The notes beneath the pieces were generated by a model, which was not told where the DNA came from, did no database searches, and saw nothing but the letters and a program-made list of their open reading frames with translations. A DNA stretch of 64,000 nt from Carnegiea gigantea (lineage: Eukaryota; Streptophyta; Magnoliopsida; Caryophyllales; Cactaceae). The stretch is taken from assembly GCA_029747015.1 (NCBI GenBank), contig JAKOGI010000419.1:186501-250500 (forward strand). The letters run 5' to 3'. This document shows positions 1 to 12,274 of this stretch, one piece after another (the first letter of the stretch is position 1; every line of letters begins with the position of its first letter). The translations under genes and the position numbers were made by a program.

Positions 1-1701
1 TGGGTCCTATTCTTTTAGACATGTAAAGCTCATCTTTTCTAATCCAGATTTATTTCACATACCTTTCATTCTTTTCATTGGCATGTTTTCTTAAAGGGCA
101 AGTGTATCTATAATGACCCGTTTGCCACAATGAAAGCAAACAATGTTTTTAGGTAATCTCACATACTTTCTGTGAATTGGGTAGACTATTCGTTTAGGCT
201 TATACCCAAGTCCCTTTTTGTTTCGACTGTGGTGAGTGTTTAACCAATCAAGGGCTTGTGAGGACTCGTTCCAGCGCTTGGTTGTGGTAAGCTCGTTTTC
301 CAGTTTTTCTATATCAGCATGCAAACCTTTGTTCTCCCTGAGCAAGGACTCAACCATTCCTTCTACCTCAAAGAGTTTTTCCTCCATTCGAGAATAATCT
401 TCTTCTTTTATAAAGAGGTTTTCTTTGAGCAAGTTAATATTCTCATGTAAACCGAGGTTTTCATTTTTAAGAATTTCATTTTCAAGTTCTAGGTCACGAA
501 CTTCTCTTTTTAGATCAGCACAAGTGTCTATCAAATTATATAGAAGTTCTTCTAAAGTAGCTTTGTTAAGACCATGTACCTTGCTCTTGAGATCTGAGAG
601 GCTGATTGTTGATTCATCATCTGAATCTGAATCACTTTGTGCCATAAGTGCTACGACCCCTTCTTCAGCTTCAGATTCTCCTTCATCCTCAGAGGAATCT
701 CCCCAAGCAGCCAGCATAGCTTTCGAGAATCGCTTGCCCAGATTGTTTACAGGGTGTTTTCGAACCTGTTTTCGAGGGTGTTCGGGCATCTGATCTTCTC
801 GAAGCAGAGGGCAATTTTTGACTAAGTGATCTGGTTTGCCGCACTTGAAACACCCTGTGAGCTGTTCTTTGAAGGTGTTTCTGGACTTGCTGAAGTCTTT
901 TCTTTTGTTGTTTTCCTTGACCTTTTTGAAGAATTTCTTGAATTTTCTGGACATTAGGGCCATTTCTTCATCTTCAAGGTCAGAGTCAGTGTCCTCATGT
1001 GCTTTCAAGGCAAGCCCACGATCCTTCTTTTGCTCCTCTCTTTGCTGTGAGTTCTTTCGGAGTTCATAGGTCTGGAGATTACCAATCAACTCGTCGAGGG
1101 TGATCTGGTTCATGTCTTTAGCCTCTTGGATGGCTGTTACTTTGGCCTCCCACGTGCGAGGTAAAATTCTGAGGATTTTCCTCACCAACTCTTCAGTGGT
1201 GAAAGATCTTCCCAGAGATTTTAACTCGTTCGTGATGTGGGTGAACTGTGTATACATGTCCATCACAGTTTCATGATCACCCATATCAAACAACTCATAT
1301 TGTCACATAAATAGCTCAATTCTAGATTGTTTAACTTGACTCGTGCCTTCATGAGCAACTTGCAGAGCATTCCAGATAGCTTGGGCTGATTCACACTCAG
1401 AGATGCGAGTGTATTCATCGGGTCCTAGGCCAAAATATAGAAGCTTTTTGGCCTTGGCATTTTTCTCCATTTTCTTGTAGTCCTCGGCATCAAACTCTAT
1501 GGATTCCTTGGGAACCTTCTTACCATCTTCAAGCACCTTTGTGGGAACAAAGGGCCCGTTCTTGATGAGCATCCATAATTCATAATCTTCTGCCTGAATA
1601 TAGTTGTCCATCCTATTCTTCCACCAACTATAATGTTGGCCGTTGAAATAGGGTGGACGAGTAATGGATTGCCCTTCAAGAATTCCTTGTGGGGTACTCA
1701 T
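1..1701 (-). pseudogene. Ty1/copia SIRE/Maximus-type gag and start of pol, broken and cut by window edge
   Basis: This is the capsid/nucleocapsid polyprotein start of a long-LTR copia retrotransposon, which would package element RNA in cytoplasmic particles. The ATG at 1701 opens a UBN2-type gag domain (motif RPPYFNGQHYSWWKNRM), followed by a long acidic coiled-coil tail. A CCHC zinc knuckle CFKCGKPDHLVKNC lies at about 810-852, and a second knuckle (CFHCGK) near 120-160. The frame is broken by a TGA at 1303-1305 where the sibling copy near 14800 has Arg, so CGA to TGA fits. A one-base deletion in the second knuckle shifts the frame, and a further stop falls near position 50. The start follows the PBS by about 40 bases, as expected for gag. 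Pol lies beyond the left edge. Family identity is firm; it cannot give an intact product. Confidence 0.85.
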
Positions 1702-1740
1702 CTTCAGAATCTCTCAAGGTGTTAACCTTTTGTAAGAGAA

Positions 1741-1755
1741 CCTGCTCTGATACCA
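1741..1755 (-). promoter_or_regulatory. Primer-binding site (initiator tRNA-Met type)
   Basis: On the minus strand this reads TGGTATCAGAGCAGG, the standard plant retrotransposon site complementary to the 3' end of initiator tRNA-Met. It lies two bases inside the LTR end at 1758. It fixes the element's orientation and the LTR boundary. Confidence 0.9.
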
Positions 1756-1757
1756 CT

Positions 1758-3333
1758 TGTTGAGTTCGTGAGTATACAACCACAAGAGGGGGGTGAATTG
1801 TGGTGTCTGATTTTCGCGTTGTAAATAACAAACACCCTCACAGAGGTTGTTCTCAAATGACAAACACCCTGATAGCTTGTTTGCACGGGGTGTTCTCAAA
1901 TATTGCAGATGCGAAAATCACCAAGATAAATGCGAAAAATAAAGCACACACAATTTTTACATGGAAAACACCTCTAACCCAACTGAGGTGTGAAAAACCA
2001 CGACCTACCTCGTGTAGGATTTAACCACTTTCACTAACGGGCTTCACACGTTACAAATGTAACACACCTTGTTACAACTTGCAATCACGTAACCTTCTTC
2101 CCAAAGACAGGTTACACCACGTCCAACCTTCGCAAGATTAGACACGTCCAAGTCCACACGACTAGGACACACTCACTCACTTTTCTGATCCAAGATCAGG
2201 GTTACAAACACCTTACAGGGGGTGCTTCTCACTAAGCAGATGTAAGGTACAATGAAGATCCTATTATGCCAATGGTTTGAAAGCTCAAATCAAACACAGC
2301 TTGTCACGGTTTTGCTTTTCAGAATGAAGCTCAAGAATTTTAATGTGAAAACCGAGTTTCCTGATTTTTTCCAAATTTTTCAGAAAGCTGTGTTGCTTCT
2401 CTTTTTCAGTCTGAGTTTTTTCTATCTGCTTCTTGGCTTCTCTACGGGAGAGAAAAGCTGCGGTTTTTAAACACAAGGTCCAACGGTCAAAAACCAAAGA
2501 ATCAGCTAAGTATGGAAAATGATTTGCAAACAAAATATATTCTCCAACGGCTAATGATGAATTTATCCCAAAATATAAGGGATTTTGTTATCTTAAAAGA
2601 TAACCCTTATCTTCCCATAGCCGTGAAGAGGTTTAAAGAGATTTTCAGCTTTTACCAAATCCGAAAATATAGTCATAGGAATCTTTTGATTTGGCAAATC
2701 TCCCAAACCTATTTTCGCAAATCTCCATAATATTTTCAAGAACTATCCTCTCCAGAAAAATAGCAATTTTGAAATTCAAAGAAAGTATTCTGGAGATCTT
2801 GGCCAACCAAAATGAATTTTCAAAAATAATCGGGTATGGCCACTGCAGTTCAGAAACACCCTAGGCACCCTGTTTGCAGGGTTGTTCGCAACTGGTGTTC
2901 TGAAGTACTTTAGCGCAAATACCGATTCAAGAGGTGTTTAAAATGATGTTTTCAATATTGGCATATTAACAAGAGTCTAATTAAATAAAACCTATATACC
3001 CAAGACTTCTTGTTTTGAACCAGTCATCTTGTCCGAGATTTGTAGAGCTGCTGTGAACACCAAGGCCACCTTGTTTGCTGGGGTTGTTCTTTGCATTGCT
3101 AGAGTTCAGGAACACGCTTTACAATCAACTGTCGAGATGGTGTTCTTGACTTAATATGGAATCACCAAGTAAAACCTGTCTAGAAGACTTGTTCTCACAT
3201 GTAGCAAACCAGTTAATACAATAAAGATCACAAACACCAGTTAGGCCTGTTTGGAGATCGTGTTCGGAGCAACATTACTTGGACAAATTTTTACACTTGG
3301 ATTTGTTATCATCAAAACTAAATATAATCAACA
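1758..3333 (-). repeat. 5' LTR of minus-strand SIRE-type copia element
   Basis: The LTR is about 1,576 bases and runs from TGTTGAGTTC at 1758 to ATCAACA at 3333 on the plus strand. The PBS follows on the inner side. The same LTR family occurs in opposite orientation at 46011-47623, where both ends are defined by a target duplication, and that copy fixes these boundaries. Roughly 10 differences were seen by eye across a 190-base stretch of the two copies. The base run just outside is TTAAT (3334-3338); its partner would lie off the left edge. Open frames inside it are not coding. Confidence 0.85.
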
Positions 3334-4716
3334 TTAATACCTAAACGAAAAAGGATTCTTAATTCAAACTTTGGTGTTCAAGAAATTATTGAAGTATTGG
3401 TAACATTTTGTCCTTCAAAATTGAGGCAAATAATTCCACTTGCTATATTTAGTAGTAAGTGTTATATTAAAAGGGAGAAAGAGATTAACAGTTCACACAT
3501 ATATATTGTTTCATGCATGCTTGAAAACTTATGACTTTTGATTTGTCTTCTTGACTTCGACAGTTAAAATAAGCCCTTAATTAAGTTGAGAGGACTATGA
3601 TTCACTTAAATTTTCTTATGATAGCAAGTCTTAATAAGTTGTCGTATAATCGCTAGTGTCGGCATATTTAAAAATCAAAAATAGAATTTTTTGGTGATAT
3701 CCATTTGAGACATGACTCATTGAATGCTATTTGATATCATGCGAAACTGTGAGCCATGCACCATTGTCAAAGAGTACAGGAATACATGGATTTCCTCCTT
3801 TATTTTTTTATGTTGGATAGTACCATATGATATCAATTTTTGTGATGTGGTTTATCAGTCAACATCATACTTGACTTTGTTGTATTCTTGACATGAATTT
3901 TATGATGTCATTTTTTCTTAGAACTAGAGAGTTAGCAGGGTTTACATTGTGTTATAATTATATGCTATTTGCTTACATGCCTATGTGGCTCATATTTGTT
4001 ACTTAGTTATCTTTTTGACATTGATATAGTAGATCAATTTTGAAATATAGCAACATATGTATCTTATTTCCATAAATTATATCTGATTAATTATTCATGA
4101 AATAAGATGAGAAGATATATACTTAGTGGCCTATACTTTGATATACCTCTTATAACCTTATGTTTATATATCATCTTGGATAATATTTTAAAAAAGATAA
4201 TTTATTTGATGTACTCTTTTCATGTGTTTATATATGTTGTGAACTCGTAACCTCACAATTAATATTGTAAGCTAGTGCTTAAATTATTTTTGATAGGGAG
4301 AGGAATATTATCATACTCTTAATTACCAAGACTTGTTGCATTTCTTAGTGCTCTTAATTATTTTTGATTGATTATTGCGAAAAAAGGGAGTGGTAACTCA
4401 TTCTAAATTGTTGATAATTTCACATGCATGTATCTGTTATGACCCTTAGCATGGCAACATTCCTCAGATATCCAAATGCATGTATTTTGATTTTGACGAT
4501 ATGTTATCGATTTTGAGCTTGTGCACTTAATCCTTTTGGTAACTTTCATAAGAGTCATCTTAATGGGGAAGTTAATATTCTCATCTCCACCCCTTTTTAA
4601 TGGTAACAGGGGGGAATAATGAGTTGATAGTGAGTATGTGCAAGAATCAAGATATGTATCTTAATATCACTTCACACTAATGTTTGATTGTTTGTCATTA
4701 TCAAGAGGGGGGAAAT
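3334..4716 (+). mobile_element. Internal 3' remnant of an older plus-strand copia element
   Basis: This AT-rich stretch has no readable frame. It ends in a polypurine tract (TCAAGAGGGGGGAAAT, about 4701-4716) preceded by the GTTTGTCATTATC context seen just before the 3' LTR of SIRE-type elements in this window. It directly precedes a plus-strand LTR. The left end is cut by the younger LTR ending at 3333. A second degenerate purine run lies near 4606-4617. Only the last part can be assigned with confidence. Confidence 0.55.
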
Positions 4717-6023
4717 TGTTGACTGTAAGACTCACATATTGATTTTGATAATAACAAATATTATAATTACTCTTATATATGAAATTATGAAGTGAGTTGA
4801 TTTTATAATTATTCTACTTCATATCTAATATCTATGGTCGGCCCAATATCCTTTTGCCAATGTTGACTCTTATAGTGGCTAAATGGTTTTGATGAAACAC
4901 AAAATTAACTAGGGATTACACAATGAAAATAAGTGGTAGGAAAGTCTGAAATAAGCATGGACAAAGTAGTTTTTTTATACTAGTAAATCATGTATACGTT
5001 TATGGATAGAAAATATGTGGGTATCATGTAATATCAAATGATTTTATTTGATTGGAAATTTAGAGTATCCACTTAATGAAATATGTTCTTAAGTGTTCTT
5101 AATTGGTCTAGCTTGTTCAAATTTGAATTTTATAAATTTTGAGAATCACATAAGATCATTTAAAGATAGTATTGCCTTGCTTTTATTTCATTATACTTGC
5201 TATGATAAAAGTATATGATTTGATCTTATGAAATTGACTTAGAAGAAGAAATATCCTAGTAATATGGTAATGAGATTATGTGGCAATCATTGACATGATA
5301 TTAATTTGCAAAACAATATTAAAAATGTGAAAGAATGATGACATCTTAGTTAAAAATCAAATCTCTTGTTATCTTATTTGATTTTAAATGATTGCTAGCA
5401 TTATCCACGTTACAAGATCAAGAAAAGGATTATGTGCAATCACACATCGACACCTACCTTGGTTAATTGCTGCAAAATCAAATCAAATCAGCTGGGAAGA
5501 TTCAAGGGCCTGAAATGATATTTCAAGGCATTCTTATCAGAACTTTCCTTTCTTGACTAATTGATGTCTCGGTTACTAAGCCTATAAATAGATGACACAA
5601 GAGCAAGAACAAGGCAGTGAACCAAGTGGAAAAAGCATTGAGAATACACACTGAGCTATTATTCTAGTTGTTGCTTTGAGATCAAAGATTAAGGTGTGAG
5701 AAATTGTCCTTTATTAATGAGTGAACTTAGGAGTTGTGAGGTCAACTCCCCCATACTTAAATCAAATGGTTGGTTTAAGTGTTGGCATCTCAAGAGTGGG
5801 GAAACTCTGAGATCTTGTAAGAGAGTTCATCTTAATAAGCGAAGTAGAGAGTTGAATCCTAAAGTTGGATAACACTAGGTGGGGACTTAAGTTTGATTGA
5901 GGCCCAATTTCATTAAAATATCCTTGCGTATTGTTTATATTTAATTTTTGCATTGTCTTTCGATTTTAATTTTATTTCTACAATCACCATATTCACCCCC
6001 TTATGAGGTGACCCAAATCTTCA
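4717..6023 (+). repeat. 3' LTR of older plus-strand copia element
   Basis: The repeat starts TGTTGACTGT directly after a polypurine tract. Its tail, about 5985-6023, holds the CACCCCC...GAGGTG region typical of the 3' end of long copia LTRs and closes near TCTTCA. A TATA box (CCTATAAATAG) at 5581-5591 sits about 430 bases before the end, in the place of an LTR promoter. No second LTR or target duplication is visible. The 3' limit is an estimate. Confidence 0.6.
5581..5591 (+). promoter_or_regulatory. TATA box of the older copia LTR
   Basis: CCTATAAATAG lies inside the LTR, followed by an A-rich leader that is richer in GAG/GAAC than its surroundings. This is the usual arrangement at the U3/R boundary. 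Activity is not shown. Confidence 0.5.
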
Positions 6024-7354
6024 ATTCCCTATTGTATTTAGATTTTTCTTGAAGCAAATGTTCTCCAAAGATTTTCGGGGGGCATAATGATTATGCTATA
6101 CAAGGGAGCAAATAAAAAAGAAAAATGATGAATGTCTTCCAACAAGACATTTCTTAAGTGTTTTTTCTTGGCTTAAAAATTTATATTATCAAGCATAACA
6201 TTAAAAAAATGATATAATTGAGTAGTAGAAGAGTTTCATCACTTATAAATTGTGTCAAACAAACTTTTTATCTATGAATGTTTGCTATTACAAAATTACA
6301 AGTATAAAATGTTCTCACCCTCAATGTTGATCATCTGAATAGGGTGTCACTTATACTTGTAGGCATAGCTGACGAACATTGGAACTTCACAAGTCATAAT
6401 ACATGTAACTATTAAATTGATTATTTTAATACATAACATATTAATTTGTTAAGGCAACACTTAAGAAGTTCTTGTAGTGGGACATATATCATTAAGAAAC
6501 AAAAGGAGATGGGCAAAAGATCTGCTAGAGGCAAAAAGGGCCCATATATGCATAAAATTTAATGAAGAATACTTTCATTAGTAGGATGGGCAGATTCGAA
6601 CACATGAACATCGCTTGTTGTACCTTCCAACTACCATTTGCACTGAAAAGCTATTATGCATATAATCTTGATGTATTTACATTTATATTGCCCAAACATA
6701 GGCAACCATGGCCCCCTTTCCTCCCGTGGTTCCAACCCTAAGCTACTGATTAACATCGTCATTGTTTTCTTAGTAAAGAAGTTGTAAGTGATATGTAACA
6801 TGTACACTTAGGTTCCTACAATAATAGCGAATACATTTTAGGACATTTAACTATCATAGAAACCTCACATAGTTCATTTGGTCCATTTGTCATTTTGTTT
6901 TGTTCTCTTGTCTTAAGAAAACGAACATATATATAATCACATAAAAAAGGTACAACAATTGTTTGCAAAGCTAGCTGCAAACATTGTCAATCAAATTGCT
7001 ATACTTTTTCCCCCTAAATACAACCCCTTTTGTTTCATTCCATATCTAGCTAATTGAAATTCTAATTCTCGTTAAAAATATTTATAATTCCAGGCTCTCT
7101 CATAACCATACACAGCTCCTTATCAGATGGCAATGAGTTTTACCTATTATTTCCAACCGTTGTAGCATACTTAACATTTTACTTACCAGGAAGTCCCCAT
7201 CCTGTGACTTCTCCAAGCCGAGGATGCTAAATTGCAGAGTTTTTAGGAACTAGTCATGCATCTTGTGAGCTATTGACATATGCATTACTATTAATCTATT
7301 TAAATGTCAGCGACCCACAATTTAGAATGTTGTATTTTTTAATAATTCAAAATT

Positions 7355-7415
<61 letters not shown>

Positions 7416-8002
7416 AACATCAAAACTAAATATTGTAAAAATATACTTTTGTAATGACAAGAATCAATCTTTTCTCATCTCCATTACTCTTTTTCTACCT
7501 CCATTTTTTTAAGGCACGTCAAAAATCATTTCTTTTTTTTTATCCCGCCAATATCTCTACCAATATACACGTACCAAACCTTTATTTTTCTATTTTCTTG
7601 TCCAATCTATTTTGTAATTGTATCTGAAATGGCGAGCAACGTACTTCCTTCATCCATTTTTATCTTCCTAACCAACATTTATTTTGTCCAAGGAAGTATA
7701 TTCCAAAATACTCAGTAAATGCATTACTGAACAGCATCATTTCTATCAGGCTAATTATCTATTGGTTGGCACACAATAGTTCTTAATATATGCATTTTTA
7801 CTTTTAGGAACATAAAAACAGGACAAACATAGTATGCATATTATACTAAATCTAAGTTACATAATTATAGGATTAAGAATAGAATTTTTGTAACCGAAAA
7901 AGAAAAAAATTGTTCGATTGCACTCACTCAAAAAAGTTTAAATATCTAATAATGAATTATTTTTATTATCATATTTCAGGTGTTTGTCTTTCATATATAT
8001 AT
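6024..8002. other. AT-rich spacer, no gene seen
   Basis: Both strands are full of stops. I see no conserved domain or LTR end here, only a (TA)n run at 7359-7406 and scattered homopolymers. It is probably decayed transposon DNA that served as target for the 8.6-kb copia insertion at 8008. Confidence 0.5.
7359..7406. repeat. (TA)n microsatellite
   Basis: About 24 TA dinucleotides run nearly without interruption. A shorter TA run lies at 7994-8006, at the insertion site of the next element. Confidence 0.95.
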
Positions 8003-8007
8003 ATAAG

Positions 8008-9422
8008 TGTTAGATTTAAACACACAAGGACACAAGAGGGGGGGTGAATTGTGTCTTTCGATTTTTTGAATTGTTTTAAAAACATTCGTGAGAACAATTT
8101 GGAATGCGTGTTCTCTGTGAAACAGAAGCGAAAGTAATTACGGAAATAGTAAAGGAGACACAATATTTTTACATGAAAAACCACCTCTGGCCCAATGGAG
8201 GTGTAAAAACCACGACCTACCTCAGTAGGATTTCAACAAACACTTTTACTAACACGGGCCAAGTTCGTTACACTATGTAACACACGTGATAATATCATAC
8301 ATGTAACTTAGTCTCCCCCAAGACTGTAGTTACAAACACACATCCAAGGTCTCTCAAGACTTGGACAAGCTCACACGGACAACACGTCCACCGTCTCCTA
8401 AGACACCACGTCCAACTTGGACAAACACTCGCGGACACAATGTCCACACGTACTCTAAGAGACCACATCCAATAACTTGGACAACCTCTAATCACGATAA
8501 CGGAAAAGAGAAAAAAAACACCTTACCTGAATGCTTCTAAATAAGCTGAGTATAAGGTACCATACAACTCCTATTATACCAATAATGAAGACTTGATTAA
8601 GTGTACACTTTGAAGGTTTTTCTCACAGAAAAATTCAGACTCGGAAAAGTAATTTTAGCACTTGATCAATCGTGAAAACCCTTGAAAAACCTTGCTTGAA
8701 GAGATGAGAAGCGAGTGCTTATATACCACGAAAAAACAAAGATTTGATTTCCATAATAACTCTGAAAATATTCAGTATCTTAAAAGGAATTAAATCCTTC
8801 ATGAATTTATCTTTTAGGAAATCATATCTTTTAAGGATAAGATAAAATCTTTTGAAAAATCTTTTAGGAGACCAATATTATTTAGGAAAGTACTCTTTCT
8901 AAAACACAATACTATTATAAAACCAATCCTAAATATATTAGGAATTTTGGCAGTAGGAAAACTCTTAAAAATCTTTGAAAATCGATTTTCGCACTCGCCG
9001 CCCTCAGAACACTACAGACATGTTTGCTCAATCGTTCTGAGCAGTGTTCTGAGTCAGCTTAAATAATTCCTTCAAGGTGAGTGTTAAGTCAAGTTCTTCT
9101 TTGGCATATTAACAAGAATCTAGACAAATATAACCAGTAATTAGCCCTAAGATTCTAAAGACTCTTGTACTCTTGCTGATGATGTGCGCATGTATCCACT
9201 TTGATGATTTCAGCTTCTTTGACTTGTTCTTCAGGGTGTTTGCAACTTCTGTTACTTTCAACATACAATTTTATCACATAGCTTCAAACATGATATTTCG
9301 AACTGATCTCCAGGATGTTTACAATCTGTCTTATCACATGATTCTAGCACTTAACTCAAGCCAAGCATAATTAGCACATTTGGGTTGTAATCATCAAAAC
9401 CTTATATAAGATTGATTCAACA
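8008..9422 (-). repeat. 3' LTR of the 8.6-kb copia element
   Basis: This is a 1,415-base LTR, the partner of 15238-16653. It includes a run of CACGTCCA-like short repeats near 8380-8470, present in both copies. The outer end abuts the duplication ATAAG and the inner end the polypurine tract. Confidence 0.93.
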
Positions 9423-9437
9423 AATTCCCCCTTTTTG
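9423..9437 (-). promoter_or_regulatory. Polypurine tract
   Basis: Minus strand AAAAAGGGGGAATT directly precedes the 3' LTR and would prime plus-strand DNA synthesis. The sequence before it (GTTTGTCATCATC) is shared with the older element near 4691. Confidence 0.88.
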
Positions 9438-9734
9438 ATGATGACAAACCAAATGACCATCAAAGGTGAGACATAGCAAAGGGAAAAAACATTAATGCCA
9501 AACTTAGTTCAGGAAGCCAATTCACATAAGAGAGAATAACAAGAATACAAAGGTAGCCTGAAACAGGCAGACCAATCAAAGCATGGTCAGACTTATCTTC
9601 CCCCTTTTGACATTATCGAAAAGGTCGAGGGAACTATCTGCATAAATTCAGTAGGGATGCACCCACCACCACGGGTAATGAGGGAAATGACCGCGATACA
9701 CTCAAGTATATGGTACAGTAATGATATTGGCCAT

Positions 9735-11373
9735 CTAAGTCACGAACAAATAGGTAACACATGCAACTGGCGAAGTTATAGCATAAATACAGATACTATC
9801 CAAAAAATTCCATAAATCGTTAGTAGGCACATACATAACCAAGTGTTTAGAAAATACTGTTGAAAACAGGGGAAGGAATAGGTTCAAGAAGAGGAAGGTG
9901 GAGGAGGAAATTTGGGCTGTGAGGGCAAGAAAGGCACTCAGCAGATCCTCGTGATGCTTTGCATTAAGAGCCTTTTTCTCTGTAAGCACTTGCTTCACTT
10001 CAGCTATCTCCCCCTTCAAAGTGATCGGATCCTACAACAGAGTGGCAATGGTAGGACCACTGGATGTGGAGGCATCATTGGGAACAGGGCCAAGAGGTGT
10101 TTGGAACCCCTGTTCTGAAGGTGCACTGCCTCCTTTTGTAATCTTGAACCCACACTCAGTTAATGTACTGTTGTCAATCTCATCACTAACATGAAGGCCT
10201 ACTCTCTTTAGAAATGGAATCCCAAGCTTCTCAAACACTGACGTCAGCAAGAACCGATACCCTATGTCATGAACCTTGGTTGTGTTGGTAATTCCCCCAA
10301 TATGGCTAATCATGATTGCGGGCAAGTTAATTTGCTCACTCCTATCCAACAAATCAGTGTAGCACATAGCCATGGGATCAGCAAGGTTACGTCTCTGACC
10401 TCAGGGAACAACATTTGTAATCACAAACTAAAACAACAACCGATGCAAGGGCATCATTTTCCCCTTTCTCACAGACTGGGACACAGTCAGATGAGGCTTT
10501 TGGCCAGTCTTTGGGTCAGCGCCAACAGCCATTCTTCACCTAAGATGCTCTTGTCCTCTCTCACATCAAAGCCTTCAGAGGACATCCCAAGTAACTCACC
10601 TAACTTCTAAGCATCAAACTGCACTTTATGACCATTAACTATACTTGGCACCACTCTATTGGTGACAACACAGTGTGCATAGAACTCAGCTAAATCTAGG
10701 ACCGAACACCCTCTCTTAGGATCTGTGAATAATTCTAACCATCCCTGGGCTTTTAACGTCTCTACAAACACTCCAAGCCTCTGTTCCTGAAAGCATGACA
10801 CCTTAACTACCTTCCCTCAAATCACAGATTTCTAGAGGAAATTCTCATATCTGTTAATAAGTGTCATGTTCTTCCTGACTTTCTTTTTCTTTGGTTCATC
10901 AGACTCTTCAACCAGTTCAGACACTTGTTCTGGGACAATCCGTTCATCCTCATCACTATCTTTAGCATCCTCAACAATAAAATCATGACCCATATGTTCA
11001 AGATCAAAAACCCTGTGATTCCTCAGCCAACTTGGCTTCATTCCCCCTTAATCTAGACTCGGCCACAACCGGGTCATATACCACTAGCTCCCAACCTGCA
11101 ACTGGGTGTACTAAGGGTAGCATATCAGGGTTCAAATCAACTGTCTTTAACTTTAAGCTTTTCAAGAACCCAAAAATAGAGGGATTAATGAAAAAGAAGG
11201 TGATGAAGTATTTTCCATACCAATTGAGGACGCTTGTGGCGATGGTGCCGGTGATTCTTCCTCAAAATTCATCCAAAATTTCCTCCCCTTTTCCTTAATA
11301 ATTGGTCCCGTAGTGATCTTGGGTGAGAAGCCTTGAGTTTTAAGGATGCTTGACCGCCACGAGTTCTTGTCAT
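9735..11373 (-). pseudogene. Third ORF (envelope position) of SIRE-type element, broken
   Basis: This reading region lies between RNase H and the 3' LTR, where SIRE/Maximus elements carry an extra, sometimes envelope-like, gene. It opens with the ATG at 11373 (MTRTRGGQASLKLK). It continues through frameshifts into an acidic, Lys-rich linker (10832-11041), a globular block with LGVFVETLKAQGWLELF and HCVVTNRVVPSIVNG (10607-10801), and a block with INLPAIMISHIGG and VFEKLGIPFLKRVGLHV (10032-10373). It ends in a Glu/Lys-rich helix near 9960-10019. The last blocks resemble the family annotated in plants as putative plant transposon protein domain. I see no credible signal peptide. The hydrophobic stretch near 9850-9920 may be read-through of the 3' flank. 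No function is assumed. Confidence 0.6.
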
Positions 11374-11381
11374 TGTGAGGA

Positions 11382-11815
11382 TTTGAGGTGATTTGGAGTT
11401 AGGGTTTTGAGGGGGTTTAAGGAAAGAGAGGGAAATCGAGTTCTTGGTGTAGAGAGAGAGTGTGTGTTTTGCATGCAACACATCATTACACTAGTTATGG
11501 TATAAATTATAGGTTAGGTGTAATGAAAAAGGAAATTTCAGTTTCTAACATTCCTTTAATAATGCCACTTGGTGAGCACATGATACAAACAGTGGTCATA
11601 TCTGTTCCTGGAGCCTGTTTTTACTGTTAATAGTTCGATGTCTCAGGACACTAAGGGCAATATTATTAGACCTCAACGGGTGTTAACATGTTACTTTCCA
11701 CATATATGCCAGTAAAAGCACAAGAATTGAATGCATCCATTGGAACAATGTATTTGGCCTAACGACTCTTAATTAGTCAATCATTGGGGATTAATTAAGC
11801 ATGCTCAAGCTCTTT
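11382..11815. other. Spacer between RNase H and third ORF
   Basis: This carries no conserved coding. It contains a GA-rich run (about 11420-11463, minus-strand TCTC) that could be leader or promoter sequence for the third ORF, but nothing decides that. Confidence 0.35.
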
Positions 11816-11818
11816 TAA

Positions 11819-12215
11819 TCAACCCAATTCAAGCCTATTCCTTTCAAATTGATCTCTACTTAGTACCTTGGTAAAAATATCAGCAATTTGTTTATTAGTG
11901 GCACAAAAATTCATTGAAATCAAACCTTTTTTTAACATTGTCTCCCAAAGTGTGATGACATATGTCAATATGCTTAGTCCTTTTGTGTTGACATGGGTTT
12001 TTGGCAATGTTTATTGCACTTGTTTTGTCATAAAATATAGGAATACACCTAGTGTCAATATAAAAGTCCTTGAGTTGTCGTATCCACAACGATTGAGCAC
12101 AACAAGAAGCAGCTGCCACATACTCGGCTTCTGCTGTAGACATGATAATAGAGTGTTGTTTCTTGGTTGCCTAAGATACCAAACAGGGTCCAAGAAAATG
12201 AGTCATACCTGAGGT
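11819..12215 (-). pseudogene. Copia RNase H, broken
   Basis: This is the C-terminal pol domain that degrades RNA in the RNA:DNA hybrid. Recognisable pieces are FLGPCLVSWATKKQ-like sequence near 12180, MSTAEAEYVAAASCCAQSLW (E of the active site) at about 12143-12085, and CQHKRTKHIDICHH near 12000. ADIFTKVLSRDQFERNRLEL follows at 11880-11819, with a frameshift between the last two. The DIFTKXL ending is typical of copia pol. It directly follows the deletion junction at about 12236-12274. Confidence 0.8.
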
Positions 12216-12274
12216 GCTTTTTCTATTAACCAAAATTCAGCATAATCAGCACAGTTTCAGCATAATCAGCACAG

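Noticed and set aside
2252..2730. Open frames on both strands inside 1758-3333
   Set aside because: They lie inside an LTR, and the equivalent frames in the solo LTR copy at 46011-47623 are the same repeat; no domain.
7969..8495. Frames near 7969-8184 and 8295-8495 (and their twins at 15202-15390 and 15524-15724)
   Set aside because: They are duplicated LTR sequence; the Cys/Trp-rich peptide comes from CACGTCCA-type repeats.
9735..9935. Possible membrane segment at the end of the third ORF (FLFLNLFLPLF)
   Set aside because: It follows the Glu/Lys helix where related ORFs appear to end, and could be read-through; not enough to call an envelope protein.
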